Notes: generated by a model not told the origin, from the letters alone. A DNA stretch of 64,000 nt from Odontocerum albicorne (GCA_949825065.1 OX463865.1:20445115-20509114), one strand, 5' to 3'. Positions 21,390-32,314 are shown, counted from the stretch's first letter. Numbers and translations: made by a program.

Positions 21390-22085
21390 TTAATGAAATG
21401 TTCACCATCCCTAGAGTTAAAACCTCTTTTGCCCAAAGGCAATATGCTTATTTGGCTCCCATTACATACAATGGCGTGCCGACTTCAATAAAAGTAAAGG
21501 TAGGAAAACCATTTAGACAGTCGATCGGAGCGTGGTTGTTATTGCGACAGGATTTTGAGTACTTGGGCTTTCAGGATGAATGACGAGTAGAAATGATTTA
21601 TGTGAGCTCGTGAGTGTGGGTCTCTTCTTGTTGTTTTAATTTTGGATGTTTTTGTATTTGTGTTTCTGTGTGTTTTTCTCTTTTTGTTTTGAATTTGTTT
21701 TGATTTTTATTCTTATGATTGTGTGCGGTATATTGTGGGATGAATATTTTTGGTCTTTCTGGAGTGATAATGTGTGAGGAGTTGAGTTTCGCAAGATGTT
21801 TCCAGTTGTAGTTGAGTGTCACTGTTTGTCAGGTTGATGAGAGCGTGCAACGGGGGTTTTTTGTGTTATCGAAAATCGGAAAGAAGTATCGATTTATTTT
21901 TTCATGCTAAATATCCTCAGTGAGATACAGGCAAAAGCCTAGTTTACTGGGTATATGACAAATGAAAGGCAACAAACCCAGATCCATTAAAATTATATGT
22001 CCAAATCAAATTACCTGTTGTTTTTTCTCAAATTGTGTATATTTCTTGTCATGTGTAATAATAATAATAATAATAAAATAAAAAA
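21390..22085 (+). mobile_element. LINE-C 3' end
   Basis: It starts with a short ORF2 C-terminus (FTIPRVKTSFAQRQYAYLAP, then a W/Y-N-x-x-P segment typical of CR1/jockey-like proteins). A long UTR and a (taa)n tail at 22060-22080 follow. The UTR half is duplicated in inverse orientation at 17.8 kb. Confidence 0.6.
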
Positions 22086-22189
22086 CCTATTATTAGATAT
22101 TTAATTGTCACTAAATCATACATGTAAATTGTCACTAAATCATATATACTAGTATTAACTTGAATTGAAATTGAATTGAAAAAAGAATA

Positions 22190-22600
22190 TAAGGAGCCAA
22201 ATAAATTCAGTGGAAATAAGAATACATGGGATGACAATGTATGGTAGAACACAGAATTAAGTGATTAGAGATAAATGTCAACTTAAAGCTGTTATGTTGA
22301 GTAAGATGAATAATAACACTCAGAGACGGTTCGGACATGTAAAACGAATGAATGAAGAAAAAATACGATACAAATATTTAGTGTAAATGTAAGTGGAAGA
22401 CCAAAAAAAGTATGGTTGGATCAAGCGAATGATATTTGGAACGGAGCCAACGTAGAAAGTCAGAGAAATCGTACGAAATTGTATGAGAAGCTAAACGGAT
22501 GTGAAAAATGAGAAGAATGTGTGTGGCGAGGTAGGAAAGTCAGGCGCTTTGTCTTTTCTGCCTACTTCGACAGGGAAATGTCGTGATGGTATGTATGTTG
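22190..22600 (+). mobile_element. LINE-B C-terminus and 3' tail
   Basis: Degraded frame equivalent to RDKCQLKAVMLSKMNN, then RRFGHVKRMNEE, then the KVWLDQAND region. The tail cgacagggaaatgtcgtgat, then ggtatgtatg follows. Confidence 0.65.
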
Positions 22601-22677
22601 ATAAAAAAATAGCACAGTAATTTTTATTTACCAAAAACAGATTGATAAAAAGTGGAAGTAACCTTATACGAGTAATT

Positions 22678-23226
22678 GAAGTCCCTTAAGTTGTGCCAAC
22701 ACACTAATATATTGTATTAGGTGTTAATATAAGTCCCTTAAGTTGTGCCAACACACTAATATATTGTATTAGGTGTTAACATACTCGTAAGTCCCTTAAG
22801 TTGTGCCAACACAGTAATATATTGTATAAGGTGTTAATATAAGTCCCTTAAGTTGTGCCAACACAGTAATATATTGTATTAGGTGTTAACATACTCGTAA
22901 GTCCCTTAAGCTGTGTCAACACAGTAATATATTGTATTAGGTGTTAATATAAGTCCCTTAAGTTGTGCCAACACAGTAATATATTGTATTAGGTGTTAAC
23001 ATACTCGTAAGTCCCTTAAGTTGTGCCAACACAGTAATATATTGTATAAGGTGTTAATATAAGTCCCTTAAGTTGTGCCAACACAGTAATATATGTATTG
23101 TGTTAGGTGTCAACATACTCGTAAGTCCCTTAAGCTGTGCAAACACAGTAATATATTGTATAAGGTGTTAATATAAGTCTCTTAAGTTGTGCCAACACAG
23201 TAATATATTGTATTAGGTGTTAACAT
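22678..23226. repeat. Dimeric satellite, 52 + 58 bp monomers, 5 dimers
   Basis: Monomers share aagtcccttaagttgtgcca, then acacagtaatatattgta, then ggtgttaa. They alternate strictly between a 52-bp form ending ttaatat and a 58-bp form ending ttaacatactcgt. Spacing of the agtcccttaag motif runs 52, 58, 52, 58 and so on, with small irregularity in the last two. The 6-bp difference is exactly CTCGTA at a TA. A mariner MITE begins at the last TA of the array. Confidence 0.95.
22782..22789. other. Scar-like TACTCGTA fixed in the 58-bp monomer
   Basis: This is the first of four copies (also 22892, 23002, 23116). Monomer A reads atataagtccc and monomer B reads catactcgtaagtccc. The insertion therefore happened before the dimer was amplified. 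Confidence 0.7.
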
Positions 23227-23227
23227 A

Positions 23228-23702
23228 ACTTGTGTCCGTTTTTTTTTAATTTAAAAATGAGCACCAAAAGTAAAACAAAATGGTAAATGTTATAAGTCAT
23301 TCGAAAGAAATTTTCTGCTCTACAAGATATTGTATTTGCTTTTACGTTACATATAGTATTTTATAATATTTGATTACAAGTCTTCAAAATGGAATGGCAA
23401 GTAGACGAAAGTGAGCATTCTCGACACCTCCTTTTGTTCGCGTTCACTCGAGGGAATAAAGCTGCCAAAGCTGCTCACGATATTTGCGAAGTGTACGGTG
23501 AAGATGCTATGAATGAAAGGACAGCTCGTCGATGGTTTCTGCGTTTTAAAGATGGTAATTTCGACCTGAAAGACATCGAGCGTTCCGGACGACCAGTGGA
23601 CTTCGATGAAGACCGCTTAAATCATATTATTCAAAAAGATCTCCTTCAATTTTGTTTTACTTTTGGTGCTCATTTTTAAATTGAAAAAAAACGGACACAA
23701 CT
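23228..23702 (+). mobile_element. Mariner-derived MITE with long TIRs
   Basis: TIRs of about 50 bp: acttgtgtccgtttttttt, then aatttaaaaatgagcaccaa. The inverse copy ends the element. It is flanked by TA at 23226-23227 and 23703-23704. Length 475 bp. The interior is a transposase N-terminus that runs directly into the right TIR, so the catalytic domain was deleted in one step. Confidence 0.88.
23389..23679 (+). CDS. Mariner HTH-only protein, open frame of 96 residues
   Basis: An uninterrupted frame from ATG (MEWQVDESEHSRHLLLFAF) continues with NKAAKAAHDICEVYGEDAMN and ERTARRWFLRFKDGNFDLKD, then IERSGRPVDFDEDRLNHII. In full mariners this is the first of the two helix-turn-helix modules that bind the TIRs, and the E-R-S-G-R-P linker that follows. 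After about residue 84 the frame reads through the right TIR (LLQFCFTFGAHF) and stops. No catalytic Asp is present. If translated it could only bind TIRs. Absence of any stop or frameshift is unusual here. It may simply reflect youth of the element. Confidence 0.6.
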   Translation: MEWQVDESEHSRHLLLFAFTRGNKAAKAAHDICEVYGEDAMNERTARRWFLRFKDGNFDLKDIERSGRPVDFDEDRLNHIIQKDLLQFCFTFGAHF

Positions 23703-23714
23703 TATGTTCACACC

Positions 23715-23900
23715 CAATAATTTGTTTTATCAAACACTGTTTATTCCACTTTTTGTAACGGTATAACCCTACCGGTTTCAAAGCTTTCACCTCATCTTCA
23801 GGGAGCACAAACAAGACCCCTGATGATGAGGTGAAAGTCTTGAAAATGTCTGTACACCTAGACAATATTAATGCATTAACTATAAACAATACAAAAATAT
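23715..23900. mobile_element. Penelope-like ends, inverted and truncated
   Basis: The minus tail (ttttatcaaacactgtttat, then ggtataaccctaccggtttc) at 23722-23815 turns at gcacaaacaagacccctgat into a plus-strand ctgatgatgaggtgaaagtc, then attaatgcattaactataaa. It has the same inverted layout as at 19.3 kb but a much shorter repeat. Bases 23900-24480 hold nothing else recognised. Confidence 0.7.
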
Positions 23901-24489
23901 AACATATAATATCGACTTTATAAAATACGGTATTATAAAAACCACTACTCTCCCTCAATAATATATTGTAAAGGCACAACAAGCACGCAGTTTCAGGTGT
24001 TTCAATCAATAGTTGGATATGAATTTGTCATCAAGGAGTTTTACTGTATAATGTTAAATTATTTCATGCAGGATTTGTGCTATATAACGCGATTTATTAG
24101 CCTAACGTCATCATAATGGAACTGCGGCCTTAAAAGACAAAGCAAGAAATACTTAATGTTATTGCATTACAAGGTCTTTGATGATTAAATTCAATTATTA
24201 TTGTCAATGCTTCATGATTAACAAACAATACGAATGCGATCTTTACTTATGACGAGCCAACTAATGAGGAAAATTCCAAGCGGCCAGTTTCCTAGAATCA
24301 CGCGCAAGATTCTAGTTAAAACAAATTAAGTTGATAATCGTTATGACTATCGGACAAAGAATACGGAGCAAGGATTTTTAAGATAATTGTGAGAAAATAA
24401 AGAAATCGATGTTGATCTTGTAGTGAGAAAATAATGTTTGCTCAAGGCAAGGTGCACTGGTCTTGAGCTTGACTTCTAAGGTTTATACA

Positions 24490-24615
24490 TATGATACATA
24501 CATTGTGTGTATGTATAAACTGTTGGGGTAAGCAGAGAGGACAGATCACCATACTTTCCAATCACCACATACTTCCTGCGCTTTTTTCACATTCACAAAT
24601 CTTTTCATACAGTTC
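24490..24615 (-). mobile_element. LINE-B tail fragment
   Basis: Minus-strand tail with gttggggtaagcagagagga, then cacattcacaaatcttttc. It is interrupted by the SINE-B at 24.64 kb. Confidence 0.5.
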
Positions 24616-24639
24616 TTTTTGTAGCCGTTTCTGGGCTTC

Positions 24640-24910
24640 GTAGTCAGTTGGAAAGCGAAGCTGTGCTGTGAAGTTTTGTTTCTTTCTTATTTTCTCTTCT
24701 TTAAGTGAGTGAGCCGTTGCGCACCAGAAAACTCACCGGTCACACCGCTGTACTAGATCCCATAGCATACCGGCATGTTTATTCCTCTTTTTTAAAGAAT
24801 AGATATGACCGAAGTCATAGATATCCTTATACATCCGAATAATAGGCGGGATAAATTTTAGTATTATTTGAGGGGAGTAGCACAGCGCGGGGTTCGAACC
24901 GTCGACCTTC
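24640..24910 (-). mobile_element. SINE-B copy
   Basis: Runs from cgtagtcagttggaaagcga to the head region ggggttcgaaccgtcgacc (B box on the minus strand). The A-box end is replaced by LINE-B sequence resuming near 24950. Confidence 0.75.
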
Positions 24911-24949
24911 TGCACGGCCATGAACCAGTTTCTTCTGTATCTCTTACTT

Positions 24950-25110
24950 GTTATATGTATTTTAGTTTTCAAAATTTAATTAACTTGATTCAACCATACT
25001 TTCTCGGTCGCTATCGACCAATATTTGCATTATACATACATTTGTCTTTTATCACCAATCTGTTCTACACGTCCAAACCACCTAAATCTGATCGTTTTTA
25101 ACCTACTTAA
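24950..25110 (-). mobile_element. LINE-B fragment
   Basis: Degraded minus-strand sequence with the hallmark order tgattcaaccatactttctc, then ttctacacgtccaaaccacc. Confidence 0.45.
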
Positions 25111-25112
25111 CC

Positions 25113-25730
25113 TTTCCCTTCCTGTGCTAAAAAAATCCGCGCGTTCCGATGCTGTGTATTCAATACACATCATAACACATGTAAAAATGAGCGATTTAAA
25201 ATCTGAAAAATAAGAATATTCATAGCTAATCACTTAAATTAATTAAATTTGAAGTCCAAAGTGATAATAATTTAAATTTAATTGCTGAAAACATGAAAAA
25301 AATATCGGCCGACGTTCACAAAACGGGCGAAGCGACCACCTCACATGGATGCCCGAGAGCTACTGAATCGAGAGAAGCGAGCGAAATGAGATTCTATTTC
25401 TTGCATTCCCATATACCGAAATAGAGTGAGAGTGAGACGTGACTAGCGTCGCCTATCACCGATAGCGGTTTTTAGAATGAATATACCTACGTCACACACT
25501 GGCACACGTGTGATTGTATCGGTGAATTTATTCCCGATTTTCACAAAATGTCTCGTATGTGGCCGATAAGTGCTAATTATTATTAATATATTTTTTTCAT
25601 TCAATGCGTAAATGTATTATGGAGGAATACCTAAAATCTGAACCCAGTATTTATTATATTTATAGAGATATTAAAGTTTTTAGAAGCAATGTGTACTAGT
25701 TACACATCACAGGGAAAGAAGGGTTAAAAC
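25113..25730. repeat. Dispersed repeat E, copy 1
   Basis: Contains gcgatttaaaatctgaaaaa, then attgctgaaaacatgaaaaa, then cacaaaacgggcgaag. Its right part has caatgcgtaaatgtattatg, then gaggaatacctaaaatctga. Related blocks lie at 43.99-44.42 kb (left part) and 57.37-57.83 kb (right part). I see no TIR or coding capacity and cannot name the class. Bases 25730-26140 show nothing further. Confidence 0.7.
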
Positions 25731-26144
25731 GCAATTGTTTGACTCGCATTCATCCTTATTAATTACATTTCTTATCACACTGCATTCACTCGGTTCCTTT
25801 CATTCATTTTCTATATCCACGTTTCACTCCTATAAATCAATACACGCACTGATAAGCTGTTGAGAATGATATTTTTATGCATCCCAAATTTAAAGTTTTA
25901 AAATAACTCGAAGTACAGAGCATATCGAATTATATTTGAATTGCCATTATATTGTAGTGCTTCAGAAAAGTTTACCGAAGATCATCTGCTAGGTTCTGAT
26001 GCACATCTTAGGCATCGTACAGTGATACATTGTCTTTTTTTATCTTTAGTTGTTTGAGGCTCGTAGGCTCAATTTTGATCTTGTATTTATTTATAAGATG
26101 TGTGTCGCGATAAGAAATGATGTCGCTCTCTGCGTACCCCGACT

Positions 26145-26281
26145 GCTCCCCTGATGACAAGGTGAAAACCTTGAAACCGGTAGGGTTATACCGTTACATA
26201 TTATAAAGTGGAAACAAAAGTCTTTGACTAAACAAATTACAATGTCTTTAAACCTCCGCACTATTAATGCCTTAACTATAA
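26145..26281 (+). mobile_element. Penelope-like tail
   Basis: Contains ctgatgacaaggtgaaaacc, then ttgaaaccggtagggttata, then caaattacaatgtctttaaa and the end attaatgccttaactataaa. It is followed without spacer by a three-copy 42-bp repeat. Confidence 0.75.
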
Positions 26282-26412
26282 AACTATGTTATTATTCTTG
26301 TAAAGCTGAATTATACTTGCATGTGTTTTGTTATTATTCTTGTAAAGCTGAATTATACTTGCATGTGTTTTGTTATTATTCTTGTAAAGCTGAATTATAC
26401 TTGCATGTGTTT
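26282..26412. repeat. 42-bp repeat, three copies
   Basis: Unit: tgttattattcttgtaaagc, then tgaattatacttgcatgtgt. Copies appear identical. The array starts at the 3' end of a Penelope-like tail. Confidence 0.9.
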
Positions 26413-26948
26413 TGTTCCCGCTGTAGGAATTAAGGAAACCTGTAACGTACAAATGATTGTATAAATTGAATGGCGTTTGAATAAATTCAATTGAGTTCAT
26501 CATTTTACTTTAAACATCCATTTTATAAATGTATTAATTTCTGGTGTCTTCATTCCGCCTTCTTTCATACATTGATATTCCACTAGTGCACGCATCTTCA
26601 TAGCGTTAATTTTACTTTTATCCACCTTCTGCCAAGTTCAAGGTTCTCTTCTTCCATTCGTCAATATTTACATTTTTTTCCTTTCGAATCTGTTCACGAG
26701 ATGCTGCAAAACAACAAAATCAAAATATCCTCTTAGTCATAACTAGAATGTCGCCTCTAACGGTCGAGAGGTTATCACAATGTAATAAACCTTGATATGC
26801 CTACGTCATACTCTAATGGCACGTCATACCGTGAGTCACGGTTGGACTGCCACCATTTTGCGCCGCCGCTTGCCTGCTTGCACTTCGGCGTGTGATGTAA
26901 CGCCTGCGTTGTGTCGCAACTCCACACTTAGCGGTTACGAGACACACT

Positions 26949-28525
26949 TATTGAAGGCTTCTTACACATACTCAAGACGAACCGGCATCGATTGTTCACC
27001 GTTCATCGTTAGGTATTTGAATAGAGATATCTCGGCTTAAATACGGAGTGGCCTAGTTGACAAGAAGACTGACTTCTAACCCGGGGATATTAAAGACTTC
27101 TTGCACATATTCAAGAAGAACCGACATTGATTATTCACCGTTCATCGTTAGGTGTTTGAATAGAGATATATCGGCTTAGTATGGAGTGGCCTAGTTGACA
27201 AGAAGACTGACTTCTAACCCGGGTATATTGAAGGCTTCTTACACACACTCAAGAAGAACCGGCATCGATTATTCACTGTTCATCGTGGGGTATTTGAATA
27301 GAGATATATCGGTTTTAGTATGGAGTGGCCTAGTTGACAAAAAGACTGCCTTCTAACCCGGGGATATTAAAGACTTCTTGCACATACTCAAGAAGAACCG
27401 ACATTGATTATTCACCGTTCATCGTTAGGTGTTTGAATAGAGATATGTCGGCTTTAGTACGGAGTGGCCTAGTTGACAAAAATACTGACTTCTAACCCGG
27501 GGATATTGAAGGCATCTTACACACACTCAAGATGAACCGGCATCGATTATTAACTGTTCATCGTTAGGTGTTTGAATAGAGATATATCGGCTTTAGTACG
27601 GAGTGGCCTAGTTGACAAGAAGACTGACTTCTAACCCGGGGATATTGAAGGCATCTTACATACACGCAAGAAGAACCGGCATCGATTATTCACTGTTCAT
27701 CGTTAGGTGTTTGAATAGAGATATATCGGCTTTAGTACGGAGTGGCCTAGTTGACAAAAATACTGACTTCTAACCCGGGGATATTGAAGGCATCTTACAC
27801 ACACTCAAGAAGAACCGGCATCGATTATTCACTGTTCATCGTGGGATATTTGAATAGAGATATATCGGTTTTAGTACGGAGTGGCCTAGTTGACAAGAAG
27901 ACTGTCTTCTAACCCGGGGATATTAAAAACTTCTTGCACATACTCAAGAAGAACCGACATTGATTATTCACTGTTCATCGTTAGGTGTTTGATTAGATAT
28001 ACTATATAGTATATCGGCTTTAGTACGGAGTGGCCTAGTTGACAAGAAGACTGCCTTCTAACCCGGGGATATTAAAGACTTCTTGCACATACTCGAGAAG
28101 AACCGGCATTGATTGTTCATCGTTCATCGTTCATCGTTAGGTATTTGAATAGAGATATCTCGGCTTAAATACGGAGTGGCCTAGTTGACAAGAAGACTGA
28201 CTTCTAACCCGGGGATATTGAAGGCTTCTTACACATACTCAAGAAGAACTGACATTGATTGTTCACCGTTCATCGTTAGCTGTTTGAATAGAGATATCTC
28301 ATTTTGATTACGGAATGGCCCAGTTGACAAGAATACTGCCTTCTAACCCGGGGATATTAAAGGCGTCTTACACATACTCAAGAAGAACCGGCATCGATTA
28401 TTTACTGTTCATCGTTAGGTGTTTGAATAGAGATATCTCGGCTTGAGTACGGAGTTGCCTAGTTGACAAAAAGACTGACTTCTAGCCCGTGGATAGAGGG
28501 TTCAATTCCTGTTGGTATCCATTTA
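26949..28525. repeat. 138-bp satellite derived from a tRNA-type SINE
   Basis: About 11 copies with period near 138 bp share gaaggcttcttacacatact, then ccggcatcgattattcac, then tttgaatagagatatatcgg, then tggcctagttgacaagaaga. Each unit holds tggcctagttg, which fits the pol III A box. Only the last unit continues into ggatagagggttcaattcc, a B box at tRNA-like spacing, as in SINE-A. The array is therefore best read as tandem growth of a SINE 5' region that deleted the B box from all internal units. Confidence 0.85.
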
Positions 28526-28549
28526 AATTAATTTGTTCCACGCACCCAA

Positions 28550-28960
28550 AGCATCTTACAGTGTTCTTCTTCATCTTAATCAACACATCAGCCTTAAGTT
28601 CACATTCATCCCAAATCATTTCATTGGGTATTCTATCATACATTGTTACCCTTGCATTCTTCTAAGCGCATGCATTACTACATAATTTATTCGGCTTCTT
28701 TCAGTCTTCTTCTACGCTAACGTTTCACTCCCATACATTAAAGTTGGTGCTAAAATATTATCATATAATGGACCATCATCTAAGCAGATTTTGACTGTCC
28801 GGTTTGAGTATATATTTTAGTGCTCCATTGACTTTGTGTCCTTTCTCTCGTAATTCTTCCAACACCTGAAAAAATAATACTTTTCTTTTCACACGTTTCT
28901 ATCACCATGACTTTAGATATCGCAAAATTCATTATCAGATCTTCTCTTCGCATATCTCAT
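28550..28960 (-). mobile_element. LINE-B fragment
   Basis: Minus-strand order: cacgcacccaaagcatctta, then caacacatcagccttaagtt, then cgtttcactcccatacatta, then agtgctccattgactttgtg. This spans the LRWFGHV- to YGSETW-encoding region. Bases 28960-29480 show no recognised feature. Confidence 0.65.
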
Positions 28961-29489
28961 ACAATTTATATTATCAATACATGACACAGCAATCCTTTTC
29001 AACATTTGTATGTTATCAATTGACCTCTGTAGTTCCACATGGATCCATGTAAACTTGTCAACGCTGATTTTAATTTTGATAATGTGACATTACGTTTCCT
29101 CAAATATTAAAAAATGAGCCCCCGAGAATGCGGGTTGAATCATTTTTGCAAGCAAACACCCAAACGTTATTCTCTTGCTTATTCCATTTCAGAAGCGGTC
29201 ACGGCCAATGGATAGAAGACTGACGATGTTGATATACAACCGCTCATTGTGGATTCGTAAGGCGTGCCCTTCGATGTCCCAATGAACGGATGCGCCTGAT
29301 CTGATATATTATGTACTGAAGACTGAAAGTGAAATTAGGTGCTATTGTTGTGGCCATGATGGAAAATTTGACACCTTGATCCCAGAGGCGTTGCGAGAGG
29401 GGGCAATTACCCCCTGAAGACATCATGGGCTAATTAATAAAGACACCTGTGTTCGATTCTCGTTGAAATTCGTATTATTTAAGGAAACA

Positions 29490-29757
29490 TTTGAAGACAC
29501 CCCATCTTGGGAGGTCTTATCAAAATGTCTGATTGTACATACGAACTACACACATACACTACACTACACCTAAATCCGAATGAGTTATCACATATCATAA
29601 GATCTACAAAGGTTTCTTTTTAGTTCGTCTTCCCTGGTAAGTAACATATAGTATTCAGCGGTTTTCTTACCAAATATGTTTTTCTAAATATGCAGATGCG
29701 GGGAAATACTTAATATAATAGCCGCAGTCAGCAATATCGTATCTTTACACTCAACTT
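29490..29757 (+). mobile_element. LINE-F 3' end, single-copy UTR
   Basis: A degraded ORF end (gaggtcttatcaaaatgtct) is followed by cactacactacacctaaatc, then tatcacatatcataagatct, then tatgcagatgcggggaaata. This copy carries the UTR motif only once and is the reference for the 39-bp expansion at 15 kb. Confidence 0.7.
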
Positions 29758-29764
29758 ATCATCA

Positions 29765-30760
29765 TCATCATTGTCAACCAGGGTCGATCCACTGCTGGAT
29801 GAAGGTCTCCCCAAGTTGACTTCAAATAGTTCGATTTTTTGCTAATTGGTGCCATGTGATGCTGCCATGCTTCCTGATATCATCTATCCAGCGTACCATC
29901 GGTCTTCTTCTGGGCCTCTTTATGCCTCTTGGGTACCATTGGATTATTTCGAACATCCATCGGGAATCTGACATTCTGCCTACGTGTCCTGCCCATTGCC
30001 GCTTCATTTTCTTACACACCTTTTACGTCTTCTACCTTTGTTTTGTCGCGAATCCAGGTGTTTCGTTTACGGTATCTTTTAGTATATCCCAACATGCGTC
30101 TCTCCATGATCTTTTGTGCGGTCTGGAGCTTTTGTGAGCTTTGCTGTGAGCGTTCATGTCTCACAGCCATACGTATGTTAAGTACTGGGAGAATACACTG
30201 GTTGTAGACCTTTCGCTTCAAATATATTGGGAGATTACTTTTGAAGATGTTCAAACGTTCAAATGAGCTCCATGCTAGTTTTGTCCTTCGTGCTATTTCC
30301 TCCGATATGCCACCTACAAAGGAAATAAGTTGGCCCAAATACACATATTCCTGGACAAGTTCCAGCGCTTTTTTTATTTACATTTATTTGTTTTGGGGTA
30401 GCAAAGCTGCTCATCATATATTTGGTTTTTGATGCCTTAATTTTTAAACCAACTTCTTTACTGACCTCTGCAAATTCCTGCAGTTGGTACTAAAGACCAT
30501 TCGGGTTTTGTGAAAATATAACAATATCGTCTGCAAATCTCAAATGGCTCGGGTATTTTTTCCATCAATCGCCAGCCCTTTATTGTCCCATTCCAGTTTA
30601 CTGAAGACATATTCAAATGTAGATGTGAATAATTTTGAGGAAATAGTATCTCCTTGACGAACTCCCTTACTAATTTGGAAGGTTTCGGAGGATTTGTGAA
30701 GATGTATTTTTGCTGTTGCATTCTTACAGATGTTATTGAGCAACTTAATGTATGTATGCA
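29765..30760 (-). pseudogene. LINE-K ORF2 fragment (RT to C-terminus)
   Basis: Reading right to left on the minus strand: ISKGVRQGDTISSKLFTSTF (RT motif before the catalytic aspartates), LEWDNKGLAIDGK, a degraded region holding the D-D-I-V-I-F-S-Q-N-P-N segment, YLGQLISFVGGISEEIARRT, then KMKRQWAGHVGRMSDSRWM and RRPMVRWIDDI near the C-terminus. Frameshifts separate the blocks. The family is the endonuclease-RT LINE common in insects (A-G-H-V-x-R-x-S/T-D-x-R-W). It ends at 30760 in a foldback. Confidence 0.8.
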
Positions 30761-30784
30761 TACATTAAGTTGCTCAATAACATC
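30729..30784. repeat. Perfect 26-bp hairpin at a LINE 5' truncation
   Basis: The arms gatgttattgagcaacttaa-tgtatg and their exact reverse complement flank a 4-bp loop (tatg, 30755-30758). The left arm is LINE-K sequence and the right arm repeats it in inverse orientation. Confidence 0.9.
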
Positions 30785-30879
30785 AACTTATATTTATTTA
30801 CTCGTAAACATTTATTTTGTAATATTTTTTTATGTCAATAGAAGTGAATTAGGATCTTCTTCAGCCTTCATTCCCTTAA

Positions 30880-31690
30880 AGTGTTGCAAAGATTCCTACC
30901 AACTAAAACCAAAATTTTACTCGTACAATCTCTGCTCTTTCCGATTCTGGACTATGCGGACGTATGTTACTTGGATGTTACAGAGGAACAGCTGGACTAA
31001 TTACAGCGTCTTCAAAATATGTTCTAAGATTAATTTTCAACCTACGAAAGTACGATCATATAGCTTCATACCAGAAGGCATTGAACTGGTTGAATGTTAG
31101 AAATAGACGCCAATTTCACATACTGTATCTACTGTATAATATCCTTAACTGTCCCGCTGCACCCTCTTATCTCGCCGAAAATTTTCAGCGTCTTTCCAAT
31201 CATGGATTAGCGCTACGCTCAAACAGAGATTGTTTATTGGCCTTTCCAGTTCACCGCTCCTCTTTCTTTACGCCGTCCTTTACTGTCCATGCAGTGAGAC
31301 TCTGGAATCAGTTACAAACCAATATAAGACTCGCATCGTCCTTGGCATGTTTTAAGAAGCGACTGAAAAACCTTTTAATTTCTAGTCAGTAAAATAACGT
31401 GTTTTATTCCTGATTTTTCTTTTCCTTTCCTCTCCACCATCCCTTCCTTTCCTTTTGATTGATGATATTTCACTTTATATGAAAAATAATGTTCGGGTGA
31501 TTGTCCGTCTTTGTGGGGTTCGTGGGCATGTGCTCACGTATATGTTTATAGATTCCGTGGGGATGGATAGTCATTTGAATGATTTATGCGACGACGTAAC
31601 TTGCTTCATTTACTTTTGCCTGGTTGGTTGGAAGAGATTGCCGCCTGGCAATAATCACGTCAGATTTTATTGCAATAAAAGTGTTAAATA
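30880..31690 (+). pseudogene. LINE-J ORF2 C-terminus and 3' UTR
   Basis: The C-terminal part of a CR1/jockey-like ORF2: LNWLNVRNRRQFHILYLLYN, then LAENFQRLSNHGLALRSN, then FTVHAVRLWNQLQTNIRLAS, ending at a stop near 31390. Frameshifts disrupt the upstream piece. The UTR ends with ggttggaagagattgcc, a hairpin, cacgtcag and a taaataaataaataa tail. That end is shared with SINE-A. A second, shorter copy of the coding part is at 17.3 kb. Confidence 0.8.
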
Positions 31691-31704
31691 AATAAATAAA
31701 TTAG

Positions 31705-31760
31705 AGACCCGAGTTAGAGTGCTGTTAGGAGAGGTTACTTCTCTAAACGACTTTAAATAA
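31705..31760 (+). mobile_element. SINE-D tail
   Basis: gagacccgagttagagtgct, then ttctctaaacgactttaaat. Degraded relative to the copies at 15.7 and 46.4 kb. Bases 31760-32310 show a G-run at 32093 and nothing else recognised. Confidence 0.55.
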
Positions 31761-32314
31761 GTTGATATTTTACTATAATTACAAATGTCCAGTCACGTTT
31801 TCATTAAATACTTTCTTTTAAAGAAGATTTTACGCCTGCCTATTTTGTCGGCATTCAGCTATCGCGCCTGGAGCAGGTGCCCCGGATGCCCCACCTTTGT
31901 TTCGGCTCTGGTCACTGCATATTAATTTTCTTTCAAAACAAACAGGGGCCAAGAATATAAAATAGTCCCATTGTTTCCATATGCACATAATCATACATGA
32001 GGAGTTGATTATTTATTATAAGGGTGGTATCAATTTTCTCGATGGATTTGAAACTTCGTAAAAGGTCACCTACCACTGAGTCTACACATAGAGGGGGGGG
32101 GGGGGATAGTGCACACGTGTTTTTCCTCTATTCTGCTTTTACTAAACGTCCCTCCCATATTGTGTCGGTTTCATGTTACTACCCTGAACATTTGTTGTGT
32201 GCATTGTATCGTTTAGTTTTTTTTAAATATATTTTTAGTGTTAGTTCAGCCCTGGCCAAATTAAGGCCCGCGGGATATAAAAATATAAAAACAAGCTATG
32301 AATATTTTAACTAA

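Noticed and set aside
26792..27040. 82-codon frame in GC-rich DNA as an exon
   Set aside because: Half of it lies in the first unit of the 138-bp satellite, and no domain or splice support is visible.
30918..30925. TACTCGTA as another excision scar
   Set aside because: The homologous LINE-J copy at 17350 reads ttttacttgtgcaatc with no length change, so substitutions explain this one. It is counted in the 28 but not as evidence of insertion.
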